NCBI RefSeq assembly: GCF_009905375.1
Contig: NC_133647.1
Span: forward strand, 138,131,263 to 138,195,262
Direction: 5' to 3'
DNA from: Apium graveolens
Taxonomy: Eukaryota > Streptophyta > Magnoliopsida > Apiales > Apiaceae
DNA: 64,000 nucleotides
Every line of letters starts with the position of its first letter. Position 1 is the stretch's first letter. The notes under the pieces are model-generated. The model worked only from the letters and a program-made list of their open reading frames with translations. It made no database searches and was not told where the DNA came from. Shown here piece after piece: positions 10,269 to 22,396 of this stretch. Both the position numbers and the translations under genes were made by a program.

Positions 10269-12522
10269 GGTTATAGTTTTCAAAACTATTAATCGAATAA
10301 GGTTTATTCGATAACTTTATTTTATTATTGAATATTATTTCGAATATTCATCCGAGGACTTATGACTCCTTTATTTTATTATTGAATATTATTTCGAATA
10401 TTCATCCGAGGACTTATGACTCCTTTATTTTATTATTGAATATTATTTCGAATATTCATCCGAGGACTTATGACTCCTTTATTTTATTATTGAATATTAT
10501 TTCGAATATTCATCCGAGGACTTATGACTCCTTTATTTTATTATTGAATATTATTTCGAATATTCATCCGAGGACTTATGACTCCTTTATTTTATTATTG
10601 AATATTATTTCGAATATTCATTCGAGGGCTTATGACTCCTTTTATTTTATTAATTGAATATTATTTGAATATTCATTTGAGGATGTATGACTCCTTTATT
10701 TTATTTAATGAATATTATTTATAATATTCATTCGAGGTATTATGACTCCGCTTATTACTGAAATATATTCTTTATTTTATTAAAGAATAAGGTGTCAATA
10801 ATCAAACTTATTTTCGATTATTCAAATAAAGATAGTACTTTCAGATAAGTATATCTTTGGTTATTTAATATCCATTTCAAGTATAAGTTTTAAAACTTCT
10901 ACTTCGATTATTTTTATAAGGATTATCTTTCTGAGAATATTATTTAAATAATATATTCAGATATTTTCTAATATATCGGGACTGATTTATTTTAATAAAT
11001 CAGCAGTACTCCAAACATCCTTAAAAATGTTTTCGAGTCTTTAAAATGATTTTTAAAGTTAGAGTGGATCCCAAAACTCATTTTTTTATATTTAAGATCT
11101 TCCTTTCAAAGGGGATTTAAATACTCGCACAAAACCTGGGGGATCCAGCTCTGTGGTGCATTTTACATTTGCAACGTGGTTGCTGTTTTGAGAAAACAAA
11201 TGAATTGATTACTTACCCAACGTTCGGGAAGTAAGCCCATCTAATTGAGTCGGCATAAGCGACAGGCCGGGGTACGGTCTATCAAAGTGTAAGTGGCTGG
11301 GTGGCAGTCCATCAACGCGTAAGAGGCCGGGTGGCGGTCCAGCACAAGGTCCTTATGTGGCCAGGGTGATGAACGGTGGGGGATTCATCCATCTACTAGT
11401 AGAAAAGGTTACTTATTGGTATCTTTGCCTGATCAGCAAGATATCAGGTTTATGCCAAAATTTCTTTTCTTTCCAAATTTATTGGATATTGCAACTATGT
11501 TCATACTTTACATGACAGACGTTTTCAGGAAATGTATGAGAGATATATATAGGTGTACATATATATCGGGACTTAATGAAGTATCTTGTAACTTCATTTC
11601 ATTCAATAATATTTCAAAGATTGAATCTATTCAAGTATTATCTTGTAGTCTCATCTATGTGATGAACTTTTGAACTAATTATAACTTGAACAGTGGTAGT
11701 TCAAGTGGTATTTGGAAAAGATATAAGTATATTGGAGTATCTTGTAACTTCATCTTTTAAACTTATATCTAGTAAATGATTATCTTATGCATGACAAAGA
11801 TTTTCAGAAAAACGTTGAGACAAGGTTTGATATATGAGATCACCTTGCAACGGTATTTTTATACAGTTATACATTGGAACTCTGTGTGTATTATGCATGG
11901 AAGAGGACTTCCAAGATTTTGAAAAGTATATATGTATATATACTGAATATTTTGCGACTTCATCGCATTAAGATATCAAACTTGGTTCATTTCTTTTGAC
12001 CAAGACTTTCATGAGTACTATGAGAAGGCTCATATATTGTTAATCATTATACATATTATTTTGGTGGGCTTGCTGCTCACCCTTGCTTTCTTCTTTCATC
12101 ACACAACAACAGATAGAAAAGATGAACATGACCAAGCTCCCAATTCACGAGCGGATAGGAAACGTTCCGCAGTTTCCTATAGGCGTTGATATCGCTGTAG
12201 CTGAGGTAGGAACTACCAATAGGCTAGGCTTTCAACTTTTGATGTATCAGATTATGTATATTTATGAATTGTAATAATGGCAAAGAAAATGTAAATTTAT
12301 TCAGAAAACCTTTTAAGGTGTATTGGCAGATAATTGTGGAATAAAATGACTTGTGATTATTTTTTTGGATGTTCATCTCTGAGACTATAACGTGTGGTGT
12401 GTGTGTGTTTATTGTGGGGTCACAGTATAGAGTAGTTATTTAATTATTAAGATTGGGTGTTATTAAGGGAAATGGAACTCGTGACAACCCGGATCCCCGA
12501 CCCCATATTTGGGGGTGTTACA
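8156..12522 (+). repeat. 3' LTR of T1 (complete, 4367 bp)
   Basis: Starts TGTAATAACC after the polypurine tract and ends GTTACA. This is unusually long for an LTR. The first 1.6 kb has no counterpart in the cut 5' LTR but matches the T2 LTRs. It contains non-coding AT-rich sequence, a 51-bp tandem array, the 'GTAAG..GGC' module (about 11290-11345) and the GCTTGCTGCTCACC motif near 12067. The next bases, GGTTG, are the candidate right half of the target duplication. Confidence 0.93.
10326..10748 (+). repeat. 51-bp tandem array in T1 3' LTR
   Basis: Six well-kept copies of the 51-bp unit plus diverged ones, against about four in the 5' LTR. That explains most of the ~98-bp length difference between the two LTR copies. 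The 109-residue open frame across it (10328-10657) is a by-product of the unit being 17 codons long. Confidence 0.9.
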
Positions 12523-13084
12523 GGTTGACAGAGACAATTGGAATGTGGTAGCCTCTTGGAGGAATCAAGAAAAAGCAGCATTTCCATTCTAGTGCAAACA
12601 AGGAAGTATTCAAAGATTCACAGATTATCCTAGATTGCATTGGATAGAGAAATGAAGAAGAAACATGTGAAGAACTATTTTATAATTGTATTTTATCTTT
12701 GTCTTCACTTGTAAACTTGGTGATATATAAACCAAGTAGCAGCTAGTAATTAGATGTGAATTTTCCAGAGCTGTTTAGAAAAACTTAGAGAGAAAATCAT
12801 CTAGTTTGTACTAGGAAGAAGTTGTGATCAATTCTTTGTATCACAGATTTTCTGAAATACACATCTCTGGTGGAACAACAAATCCACCAGAAAAGTTTTT
12901 AAAGCCTTTGTGTTCTTTACATTTGTGTCTTGAATATACATCTGTCTGCACCTGCTCAAAGCAATTCACACACAATTGTTCATTATACACTTAGCTTTTG
13001 AAACTGCTCAAAACTTGAAAAAGTTTTGAGATTTACATTCAACCCCCTTCTGTAAATCTCATTGTTAGTTCCTTGGGAATAACA
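12523..13084 (+). repeat. 3' part of a Ty1/copia LTR
   Basis: Begins abruptly at the T1 end. It carries copia-LTR style sequence, including a CAACCCCCTTCTGTAAATCT stretch just before the end, and stops at GGGAATAACA. After 13084 the auxiliary ORF of element B starts in mid-frame. I read it as a copia LTR (solo or terminal) inserted in B, then split by T1. Its left part should lie left of T1. AGAAG (13085-13089) is the candidate right target duplication. Confidence 0.68.
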
Positions 13085-15990
13085 AGAAGAGAAGGAGAAT
13101 TGTTCTGAGAGATGAGTCAGATAATGAGGAATAGGTTCCAATATCAGAACCTGTTATTGTAGAAGCTGAGATGATCTTCTCTCAGAAAGATACTGAAACT
13201 GGGAGTTCTAGGCCCCTCAAAAGGCTTAGAATGCTAAATTATGACGATGAAGCTCCCAAAGTCTCAACTTCAGCAAAGAGACTTAAAAAGCAAAGAGCCA
13301 GGAGGGTTGTAAGTGAATCATCACACTCTGAAGAAGTTCTGGAAGTAGCAGCCAAGGAAGGGGGTCAGGAATCTCTGATCCCAACAGAACCTATAGTAAT
13401 TGAATTACTTCTTACAGCTGAATCAGACTTTACTCAAGCTCCAAAGTCTCCTATTCAAGAGCAAGAGGATATTCCAGAGCAAGTGCCTACACCTCCTGTG
13501 TCTCCTATAATTGATCCAGTACATGCTGAAGACCCAGGTACAAGTGTTGAAATAGATATACATAACTTGGTTGTGCCTGAGGTTCTGTACTTGGAAGCTC
13601 CACCAACTCAACTCACTCCACCAACAACACCAATTCTAGATGCTGATTTCAATGAAGATATTCCAATAACACCAATTCTGAATCTGGATGATGAAAATCA
13701 GATTTTAGGTGGGTATCAAAATTTGGATGTTGATCAGAACTTAGTTGTATATCAGAATTTAGAGGATAATGTTGAAACCTCTATAGCCTCACATACTTTT
13801 ATTCTATCAGAGGATGCTGATACTACAGGCTCTGTAAGTTCTGATGCTGACAATGCTGAAACTACTTGTGAAGCTACTACAAATTTAGATGCTGATGCAG
13901 CTGGTCCATCAGGACATGCACCTCAACAAACAGTTAATAAAGCTGATTTGATCAAAAAGTTTGTTAGAGAGGATGCACCAGTACCTTGGAGTGAAACTCC
14001 TAGAGGAAATGAGTGGACTAAGGAATGGAACACAGTTAGTTTTGTTCCTACTGAAAAAATTCTTGCTGAGCACCTGGCTAAGGCTGATGAAATGCTGATA
14101 AATGATGATTTCAAGGCACAGCTGAGAGTTACTGCAATGAGTACTAGGCACCTTCAAGGTCAACACTCAATAACTCATGCCAAGGTGAAAAAAATTCAAG
14201 AATCACTGATCCAGCAAGATATGAATATCAAATTGGAAAAGAACAGATTTTTAAGCCAGCCTTTGACCGAATTGGGTATATTGAATAGACTCAGGAGAAG
14301 CAACAAGATCAGATTTCTGAAATTCTAAAGAATCAAGCTTCTCAGCAAACTCAACTTAATGAGATCCAATCCTCAGTGGAATTGCTTGTCTCTCTTCTTC
14401 TACCTGCTGATGCCAAAAAGGGGGAGAAAGTGATTAAGTCCAAATGCAAATCTAGTCAAGTACTGAAGGGTAAGGATGATGGAAATGATGACCAGGGAAA
14501 CTCTGGAATGGGTAGAGGTCATGGTCAAGGAAAATGTTTTTCATCAAGCAAAGCTGGAACTACAAGTCAAAGAACAAGTTCTGATACTGGGATAAGAATA
14601 AGTTCTGATACTGTTAAAAGGATAAGTTCTAGTGAACATCTAAAACTTGATGAAGAGATTTCCAAAAGGCTATTCCTAAAAGACAATCCAGGCATGGATA
14701 TTGAAAGTTTGAAGGAAGAAGAAGCCAGACTTAAAGCTGAAAATGTCAAGTCAAAGTCTAAAGCTCAAGTCATGGAAAAGAGGCCACCTAAGCCTAAGGG
14801 AATTGTGATAAAAGAAAAGACAAATTCTGAGGAAACCAAAGCCAAATCACAAGTGGAGGTAGATCCTAGATCCAAGGGCAAAGAAAAAATTGATGAACCT
14901 ATAAAGGTATATATGCCAATCATGGATCTGGAGACAAAATCTGATGCAGATACTAGTCTGATTTTAAAGAAAAAGGATATTCAAACAACCTCTGACAAAG
15001 CTCATGTTGTTCAAGATCAGGTCTTAGTAAATTCTGATATTACAGTGAAGCAGGCAACGTCTGACATAGCTCAAGTTGGCTTGATATCAGAAGATAAAGA
15101 AAAGGAAACCTCTGACATTGCTCATGTTAAACCTTCAAAGATACTACTACCAGGATTCACCAAAGCTCAACAGACTCAACCTTTGAAGACTACATCAAGT
15201 AGTTTTGAATCAAGAGTTGTTCAAGGAAAGGAAGCAAGAGACAAATCAGGATTTGGTAGTACTAAAGAGAAGAGAATAAACAATACTACCAATGATCCAA
15301 CTTCCTTAAGTGAACCAGGAGTAGGAGGAACTCCTGAGAGATTGAATCAACTTGAATCTATACAAATGGTTTACCACTCTGTTTTGAAAGAAGATATCAT
15401 GTTATACTTTATGACAGATGGGAGGGTATTCCAGATCAGGGAGAATGCTATTCCATTGAAGTATTTTGAAGAACTGGAACATGTTCTATTTCTACTTCAT
15501 GTGAAAAACAGATCAACAGATGGTGCTGCAGGTTATTTAAAATCAAATATTCAAAGACAGAAGAAGCTTTACTCTGTAAAGTCTGACAACCCATACTGTC
15601 CTAAATACAGATCTCACAGTGGAGATATTGCTGAAATGAAGCCCAATACTGCTAAAATCATCACTACATTTTCTGGTATTAAGGGACTTGAATTCAAACT
15701 AGAGTCTGATAAAGCCTAAATCATCAGACTAGATCAGGATATAATAAAAACTAAAATAAATGATCTCAGGGCTGCTATCTTTTAAAATGGTAAAGATACA
15801 GTTGAACTGAAAAATGCTAAAAGGAGGATGGTCAATGAACTTGAATATGCTGAGAGATGTCTGTTGAAGAACTATCTCAGAACAACTCCTGATATCAAAG
15901 AGATCAGAAATTGAAGCCAAGTCAAAGATCTAAAACTGCTTAAATTCTGAACTGTATACAGAATGAAGCTGATATCAGACTTTGAGGATG
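13085..15990 (+). pseudogene. Auxiliary ORF of element B, C-terminal part
   Basis: The frame is entered mid-protein. A TAG near 13130 precedes a long open stretch, 13171-14328. It is acidic and rich in Pro, Thr and Ser (PTPPVSPI, repeated L-D-A-D words). A segment at about residues 260-350 has RGNEWTKEWNTVSFVPTEK and an amphipathic helix. A frameshift near 14260 moves the reading to the frame with TAG at 14286, then open to 15719: Lys/Ser-rich, with repeated 'SDTG.RISS' words and repeated 'TSDIAHV' words. A folded part, VYHSVLKEDIMLYFMTDGRV, begins at about 15372. After TAA at 15717 homologous-looking coil sequence continues to about 15915. It is the same family as the N-terminal pieces in element C. 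Such ORFs are called env-like in SIRE, but I see no signal peptide or membrane segment. Confidence 0.75.
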
Positions 15991-16109
15991 GTAAAGCTAT
16001 GAGGACTGTAAGTTATAGTTATCTAGTCAAATTCTCATGCATTTGTACTTAATGTTTTTGACATCATCAAATATTTGTTAAACTTGTATATTATAGTAAT
16101 TTACAAGTT

Positions 16110-16117
16110 GGGGGAGA
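16110..16117 (+). promoter_or_regulatory. Polypurine tract of element B
   Basis: GGGGGAGA directly before the TGTTAG start of the 3' LTR, within TACAAGTTGGGGGAGA. Confidence 0.88.
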
Positions 16118-16118
16118 T

Positions 16119-16735
16119 TGTTAGATATATTTGTGATGTCATGTCTAATATGATTTGTGTTTAGTTTTCAGATCTTACTTAACAGGACGAATCAGGACTT
16201 AACTGGAAATCAGTACTTATACTGAAGTCAGGACTTAAGATATCAGAACTTAATTTGTCAAAACTTAATTTATCAGGAGATATTTATCAGGAGATAATAT
16301 CAGGATTTAAGGAGATGTTCAGATAAGGAAGGCGGCTGATTGAAAGGAAAGAAGATCAAGACAAACATAAGAAGAGATATGCATGGAGAAGAATTCTATG
16401 AAGAATAGAATACTTGGAAGAAAAGATAACTAGTTGATATATATTAGGAAGCAGAATTATATTCGATATCAATTAGGAGATTATCTTGTAACTGTGTAGT
16501 ATATAAACACAGACATAGGGTTTACACAATATGTGTTATCTTAATCGAGATTATTATTCATTGTAACCCTAGCAGCTGTCGTGATAATTTGTTCATCACT
16601 GAGAGAGAACAGTTCTTTGTAACAGAGTTTATTGTGTTGAATAAAATCTGTGTTCTGTTACTTGAGTTCTTATATTCTATTTGATTGTAGTAAACACTGT
16701 ATTTAACCCCCTTCTACAGTGTGTGTGACCTAACA
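16119..16735 (+). repeat. 3' LTR of element B (617 bp)
   Basis: Starts TGTTAGATAT, ends GACCTAACA; the ends are inverted repeats. Several imperfect 'TATCAGGACTTAA' type repeats lie at 16190-16310. A CCCCCTTCTACAGTG stretch lies near the end, as in other copia LTRs of the window. Confidence 0.85.
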
Positions 16736-17978
16736 CTAGATTCCTATGATGATAAACTTATGCCATAATTATATGTCGTTCCTTGAAACTATCTTGATAA
16801 CAGCCTTGATAATATCTTACTTGATGATCAATCATTCCCTCACTTTTGATATATTTGTTCCCAATTCGCTTATTTCCTTTGAATTCTTGAATTAAACCTA
16901 AGAATGACTTTCAACTTGAATGAGTCCAAACTATTTAACATATCGGTAATGTTAAAATGAATTTAGCCAAACTTTCTTGCATTCCAATATAAAGGTTTTC
17001 CAAAATGAATCCCTAAAGGATTGGATAGAGATGTACGAGGCTAGTGGGACTAGTCCAGTCACGTAAGAGACTAGCGGGGCTAGTCCCATATAAGGCTAAA
17101 ATAATACCATATGTACCTTAATAACCGGATGGAGGTCAGTACGGGCTGATCACCCGTATTATATTTAAAAGATGGATATTCTAATCAAGGGTTCTTTATT
17201 CTTAAATAATGAATGTAAAAGTTTTATAAAAGTTGCAACAAGCATTATACTTTTCTTTTGATTTGAAGTTGAATAGTTTGAATTGAATCTTCTTTAAAGT
17301 CCTTAGAATCTTATTCGAGAACCTTGTTACCTTACTTTTATATTGATGCTCATAGTTTAGAGTAATTTATCTCTTGAAGTGTGTACTTTTCCAAGAACCC
17401 TATCGAATGATCTTTAGAAATGTTGATTATACACACTTGAATATTGAAAGCCCTAAAACCCTCTTTTGAAACCCTTTTCCAGAAAGTTGATTGAATGTTG
17501 CCACCTACTTTGTTGGGAATAGAATGCCTCAGATCTTGTTGTTATGTTGATATTTAGAACTTTTTATATAATTACTTGTTGAGCCTCTCTGCTCATTTAT
17601 TTGTGTTGATCTAACCATGAGAGTTAAGCAAGAAGATTGCCAGACTTAGGAGCTGGAAGTCCCTATTGTACCATGGGATTTCAGTTTCCAGATCAGGTAG
17701 ATGTTGTGTGAGGAAGCGACAAAAGTTGGTGGGAAGTGTAATAGCTGAATCAGATACTTTTGGGTTATCTGTCGATTCCAAGTCGGAATCGAATAATTTG
17801 GTTTTATTTATATTAAGGGTTATAATAATATTACTTTTGTTGGTAGTTGTAATCTCCTCTCATACATTATCCTATTTAGATCCTGTTAGCTTCGGGGTTA
17901 TTATATTTTTGTTGTCATTATATTAGTTTATTGGTGTTGTGGGTCCTCATTCCTAACCCCGAGTTTGAGGGCCTCACA
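16736..17978 (+). repeat. 3' part of a third gypsy-type LTR (G3)
   Basis: No coding content. It ends GAGGGCCTCACA at 17978, immediately followed by element A pol sequence in frame. It carries features shared with the Tekay-like LTRs: GTAAGAGACTAGCGGGGCTA (17043-17062), GGGCTGATCACCCG near 17142, and CTTGTTGAGCCTCTCTGCTC at 17577. I infer an LTR inserted in element A and itself split by B. AATAT (17979-17983) is the candidate target duplication. Confidence 0.65.
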
Positions 17979-18048
17979 AATATGGCTTTTTGGAAATTGG
18001 AAATGTCATCATTGCTGAAATCTCTCTGGTTGAAGGTCTTATGCATAA
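17979..18048 (+). pseudogene. Element A pol: pre-integrase fragment
   Basis: Reads YGFLEIGNVIIAEISL then VEGLMHN, the stretch between protease and the GAG-pre-integrase domain of copia pol. It stops in mid-codon at the S1 insertion and resumes at 22397 with LPGIGQFC. Confidence 0.85.
18044..18048 (+). other. Left target duplication of solo LTR S1
   Basis: CATAA, repeated exactly at 22392-22396. Confidence 0.9.
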
Positions 18049-21000
18049 TGTAATATCCAATATTTTCAAATATTATTATTATTATTAATTGGAATTATTT
18101 ATGTGATTTTAGGTGAATTTTGGTGAATTATCTGATAAGTGGAATTGATGTTTGGGTGTTTAGATGTGATATTATTTGAATATTTGAATTTTTATATGTC
18201 CAGAATAAAATATAGATAATTGTGATATTTTTCTGGTAATTTTTGGACTGTTAGATTATTTTATATTAATTTATGAATTATTAATTATTTTCTGAATAAT
18301 TACCAAAATTATTTTATAAAGCCGGGAATCGTCCGACTTCAACCGTTTTTGCGTTTTTACAACCCGAAACTATTCCGAAAACTCCTTCCTAACCTAATCT
18401 GGTAATTCCGGACATTTTCCGTGTTTTGACTTTTTCGATCCGGATTACGGTTTAACCCGTGCGTGGCCCAGCGCAAGATTTTCGATACGATAGTTATTTC
18501 GGTAATCAATAAAACCCGTATTTTCGAGAGACGGGATATTTTTATATTATTCTCGTATATAATATTTTATAAAAAGCTCAGTTTTGATAATTATCCAATT
18601 TTGGTATTAAATCGGATCGTTATTGCAGTTACTTAGCGGCTAAACAACTAATTTAATGATCCAAAACGATCCAAACCGATCCAGAACGATCCAATATTCA
18701 ATAAATATAAATAGCCTATTTTTTATTTCGTTTATTCCGTTTATTCATTTGCAACCAGTTAAAACACCGTAAATACAGAGAAAAACCCGAGAAACCGATA
18801 AGTTCCCGAGAATCAAACACACGAACGGAGGCGTTATCGAACTCCGATTCGGGCGTGCAGCATATCAAAACGAAGCTATCGAAATCTTCTTTCTGAATCA
18901 ATCATCATTTTCTGCCCAGAAATCACCGTAATTTTCTTATTTAATTATTTATAATCGAATTATTTGATAATTAAATGATGAATTTTTGTTCTTGATGTTG
19001 TTGATGTGATTTGATGCTTCCATGTTGTAGAGCATGTTTTTCTGGTCGATTTTCTATATTATACTTCAAAAATAGAGTTCAATATCATATAGAAATTGAG
19101 GTTTGATTTTCTGGAAATTTATTGAATATGTGTTCTTGGTGTTCTTGAAAAATTCTGAAAATCAAAGTCAATTTTGAAGGTGTTATTAAACACCAAATCA
19201 CAAGTATTTGTAGCCGTTTTGAAGCTCTCAATCTTCTCTATCTATATCTGCCATCAAATCGTTTCAACAGTTGGTAAATTTTAAAATCGATTTTAGGGTT
19301 AATATTCGAATTTTGGGGGTTTATAATTTAATGATTTTTGACTGTTTGTGATGATTGAATGTTGTTCCTGAGGTCACAAGGATTATTTTGGTATTTAATT
19401 CGTTGATTTTGGCTTAGAATTTAGAGGAATCGAGTTTTTGCCGGAAAAACTCGAGAAAAACCATCGGTTTTAATGGTGTTTGATCGGAGTTGAAGTTCTG
19501 TTAGATAATGGTTGTTATTGAGGTGTGTTTTGGATTTCTGGAAGGTTTCTAGACCGTACAAGCTAAAAAACCGGGAAAAACAACCCGTTGTTAACTGCAG
19601 AGGACTCGCCGTAAACGAACAGGCGGCGGCCGGATAAGTTTCCGGTTATCTTCTTCGTTTTCTGGTGAACAGTTCTTGGCAACCCGAATTTTTGTTTGCT
19701 CGACCCGGTTGGGTTTAATCCTGACCCGGGTTCGATCTTCCTAAACCCTAGCCCCAATTTCAAATCTGTTTTTGCAGATTTTCCTTTTAAATATAAATCA
19801 AAATTCTATTTTTAGTTTTAAAAATTATTTTCTTTTATTCTAAAAATCTTTATTTTAATTCTGAAAATTTATTTTTAATTCAAAATAAATCCAAATTATT
19901 TAGTTAATTAATTTTAGTTAATAATTAATTATTTAATTAGTCAATTACTTTAAATATTAATTGATTAATTAATTTAATTAGTTATTAATTAATTTTAATT
20001 GATTATTTAATTAGATTTAATTATTTATTTTGATTTAAAAATTTCTGAAAAATAGTTTCGAGCTTTAAAATATTATTTTAAATTATTTTCCAGGCTCGAT
20101 AAATCTTATAAAATTATTTTAGGGTGTTCGAGCCCTAATATTTAATTATTAAATGATTCGGAGATTGTTTTTATTCCGAAAAATGTTCAAAAATTCATAT
20201 TAAATAAACCGTTTGTCCGTTTAATACGAAACGAACGCGTACAAACTCAGAAAAATATTCTGCTTTCAATAAAAATACTTTCGAGACCCAAATCCTTTTG
20301 TTTCGAAAGGTCGTTTGTTTTACGAATCATTCCAAGTCGATTATTGATCGATAAATCATATTTTTGACCCAATTTCAGTTTTAAACGTACCGAGTCCTGT
20401 GTTATATGAGTTATGTGATACGTGGATTATGTGATTACGTGCTATGTGAATTACGTACGTTCATGGGTTAAGAGTCCTGTGTTTGACTGTCTTATTTATG
20501 TGTGGGCTATCGTATGGGTAGACGATAGGCTTTTGACGCGTAGTTCATCGAGTGATTATCGATTAGACAATTAAAGCTATATCTTTTAATTATAGATGCG
20601 GATCTCTCGAGTTGATCGGGATAAGACGTTGGATAAAGAATGAGATGGAATGGTATTGGGTAGCTGACTTCTAGTAATCGCAGGAGCAGCATATCAGTAA
20701 AGTGTTGGAAGGGAAGACGATGATGTTTTGAGACAGAATGTCAGAATTGATGCGTGTTTGCGAGTGTGACTAACTGCTAAAAACCCAAAGGCAAGTACCC
20801 TAACCTCACTTATCATTCAAGTGACGTTTAATTCGATTCATATTATGCAAGTATCCCTATCATCAATTATTGTTCAAGTGATATTTATTTTGAATCGTAT
20901 CATGCAAGTATTGCTTTCCCTATTCTCAGTTTAGAATCGATAAATGTTTTACATATCGCTGAATTAAATAATTCTGTTTATGCAAGTATTCTTCAGCTAT

Positions 21001-22391
21001 TCTATGTTCAGAGTAGCTAAATGATTTTACTTATCCAAGTATCGGATTTATAAATTTTGTGGATTTTGAGAAAGATGACGTTGTTTTGGTTTTTCTGCCC
21101 AAGTAAATGGGGGAATAAAAGTTTTAAGGGTGTCGAGTATTATGACCCCTCTCAATAAAATGTTTTTAAGATTGGATGGTTGCGTAAGAGGCCGTGGCGG
21201 CGGTCCAGTGTGAGCTATGTGTTATACAGGATATAACACCTTGCTAGGCCGATATGTGCCTTGGGTACCCCTTTGTTTAGTTGGATATGCTTAGGCATAC
21301 CGGTATTGCTCCGCGGCTGATCACCGGCGGCAACACACCGTCGTTCGAGGATTCCAATCTAAATTATGATATTGTTTTGATATTCATAGAATAAATGATT
21401 TATCAACTGATTCTGTTTTGGATTAAAAGTACTGATTCTGTTTTGGATTAAAAATACTGATTCTGTTTTGGATTAAAGTGAATTGTGGTTTTGATTCAGT
21501 TTCTTATTTTTGCTGATACTTACGTTGTTGTTAAATATCAAAGGTGGTATTAGTATAGATGATTGATGTTGACTTCAGTATGGAATGTTGTGAGCATCAA
21601 AGTTCGTATTTATATCTAATTTGATATAATAACAAAATAAGTATTAATTTCAAGAGTTCGGTTTTGAGTAAAGTTTATGATTCATTCCATGATCATTGCT
21701 TCTTGTTGTTGTTGTTTACGATATTTCCGTAAACACTGTTTTACGAGCTTTGCTCTCGTCAAGATTCAAAGTATTGCTGAAGCCTTTCGCTGGAAAGTAT
21801 CAAAAAGAGTTTTATGATTCAGCAATTATGATTTGATTTTAAAAATGTTCTGCGCTTATGCAGATGTCCATTTTATATCAAAATGACCCTATATATGCTA
21901 TAATTAACTTGCTGAGCATTTCTTTCGCTCATACTTGCCTGTTTTTAAATTTAACCTCCAGTGAGGATTAGCTTGCGCTGTTTAGCTGCATAATTCGAGG
22001 AAGCAAAGAAGAAGCTTTTGGAAGGTGGTTGGTCCAGGGTTTGCGGACTAGTGTAAGTTTTATTGTATAAAGTTGTTTATATTATATTATATTATATTAT
22101 AGTTTTGTATTTTATTTGGGCCTAGTATACTTCATTTCGAAGTTATACTAGTGGGTTTAGTTTTGAGTTTGAGATTTGTTGAACAGAGTTTTAAAAGAAA
22201 GTGAAAAATTATTTGTGGAATTTGGATTTCTTGTTTCTAGAACTGTAACCTTAAAAGATCTTGGATTAGTTGGGGTCATAAATGATAAATATCTTCTGCT
22301 GGCTTTTATTATTTGATTTAACAGGTTATTTTGGATTGAGGTTTCATCGTGACGACCAAATCCCCTGACCCCGGATAAGGGGGGCGTTACA
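18049..22391 (+). mobile_element. Solo LTR S1, Ty3/gypsy (4343 bp)
   Basis: Starts TGTAATATCC, ends GGGGCGTTACA, and is flanked by exact 5-bp duplications CATAA. No internal region, PBS or PPT is present, so the two LTRs of the original element recombined. Its last 40 bases resemble the T1 LTR end (ATCCCC.GACCCCGGAT), and it shares the GTAAGAGGCC and TTGCTGAGC motifs (near 21185 and 21909), but the body is a different family. Contents: non-coding; AT-rich block 19790-20060; imperfect ~60-bp repeats with CAAGTGA and ATGCAAGTAT at 20815-20920; three 25-bp repeats at 21407. No credible gene. Confidence 0.92.
21407..21481 (+). repeat. Three 25-bp tandem repeats in S1
   Basis: CTGATTCTGTTTTGGATTAA plus a short variable tail, three times in a row. 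Confidence 0.88.
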
Positions 22392-22396
22392 CATAA
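22392..22396 (+). other. Right target duplication of solo LTR S1
   Basis: CATAA, identical to 18044-18048. Confidence 0.9.

Larger units (their letters stand above)
1..12522 (+). mobile_element. Tekay-like Ty3/gypsy element T1, 5' end outside window
   Basis: Long LTR retrotransposon. Bases 1-2619 repeat 9805-12522 nearly base for base, so they are the 3' part of the 5' LTR and the matching part of the 3' LTR. The 3' LTR begins TGTAATAACCCC right after a purine tract and ends GGGTGTTACA, about 4.37 kb in all. A tRNA-iMet type primer site follows the 5' LTR. The interior (2620-8155) holds decayed gag, RT, RNase H and integrase pieces in an abnormal order. LTR ends, PBS and RNase H/integrase wording fit the Tekay (Del) chromovirus lineage. 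It is the youngest insertion on the left side, because nothing interrupts it. The left target duplication is outside the window. Confidence 0.9.
13085..16735 (+). mobile_element. SIRE/Maximus-like Ty1/copia element B, 3' part
   Basis: Contains the C-terminal two thirds of an auxiliary ORF, a polypurine tract and a 617-bp 3' LTR with TGTTAG/CTAACA ends. A large extra ORF after pol is typical of SIRE/Maximus copia. The 5' part (gag, pol and start of the extra ORF) lies left of the inserted LTR and T1, outside the window. CTAGA (16736-16740) is the candidate right target duplication in G3. Confidence 0.78.

Noticed and set aside
10326..10748. CRISPR-like regular array
   Set aside because: Units are contiguous with no unique spacers, inside a plant LTR.
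17666..17926. 86-codon frame with a hydrophobic stretch in G3
   Set aside because: Lies in non-coding LTR sequence; AT-rich Leu/Ile/Val run without conservation in the related LTRs.
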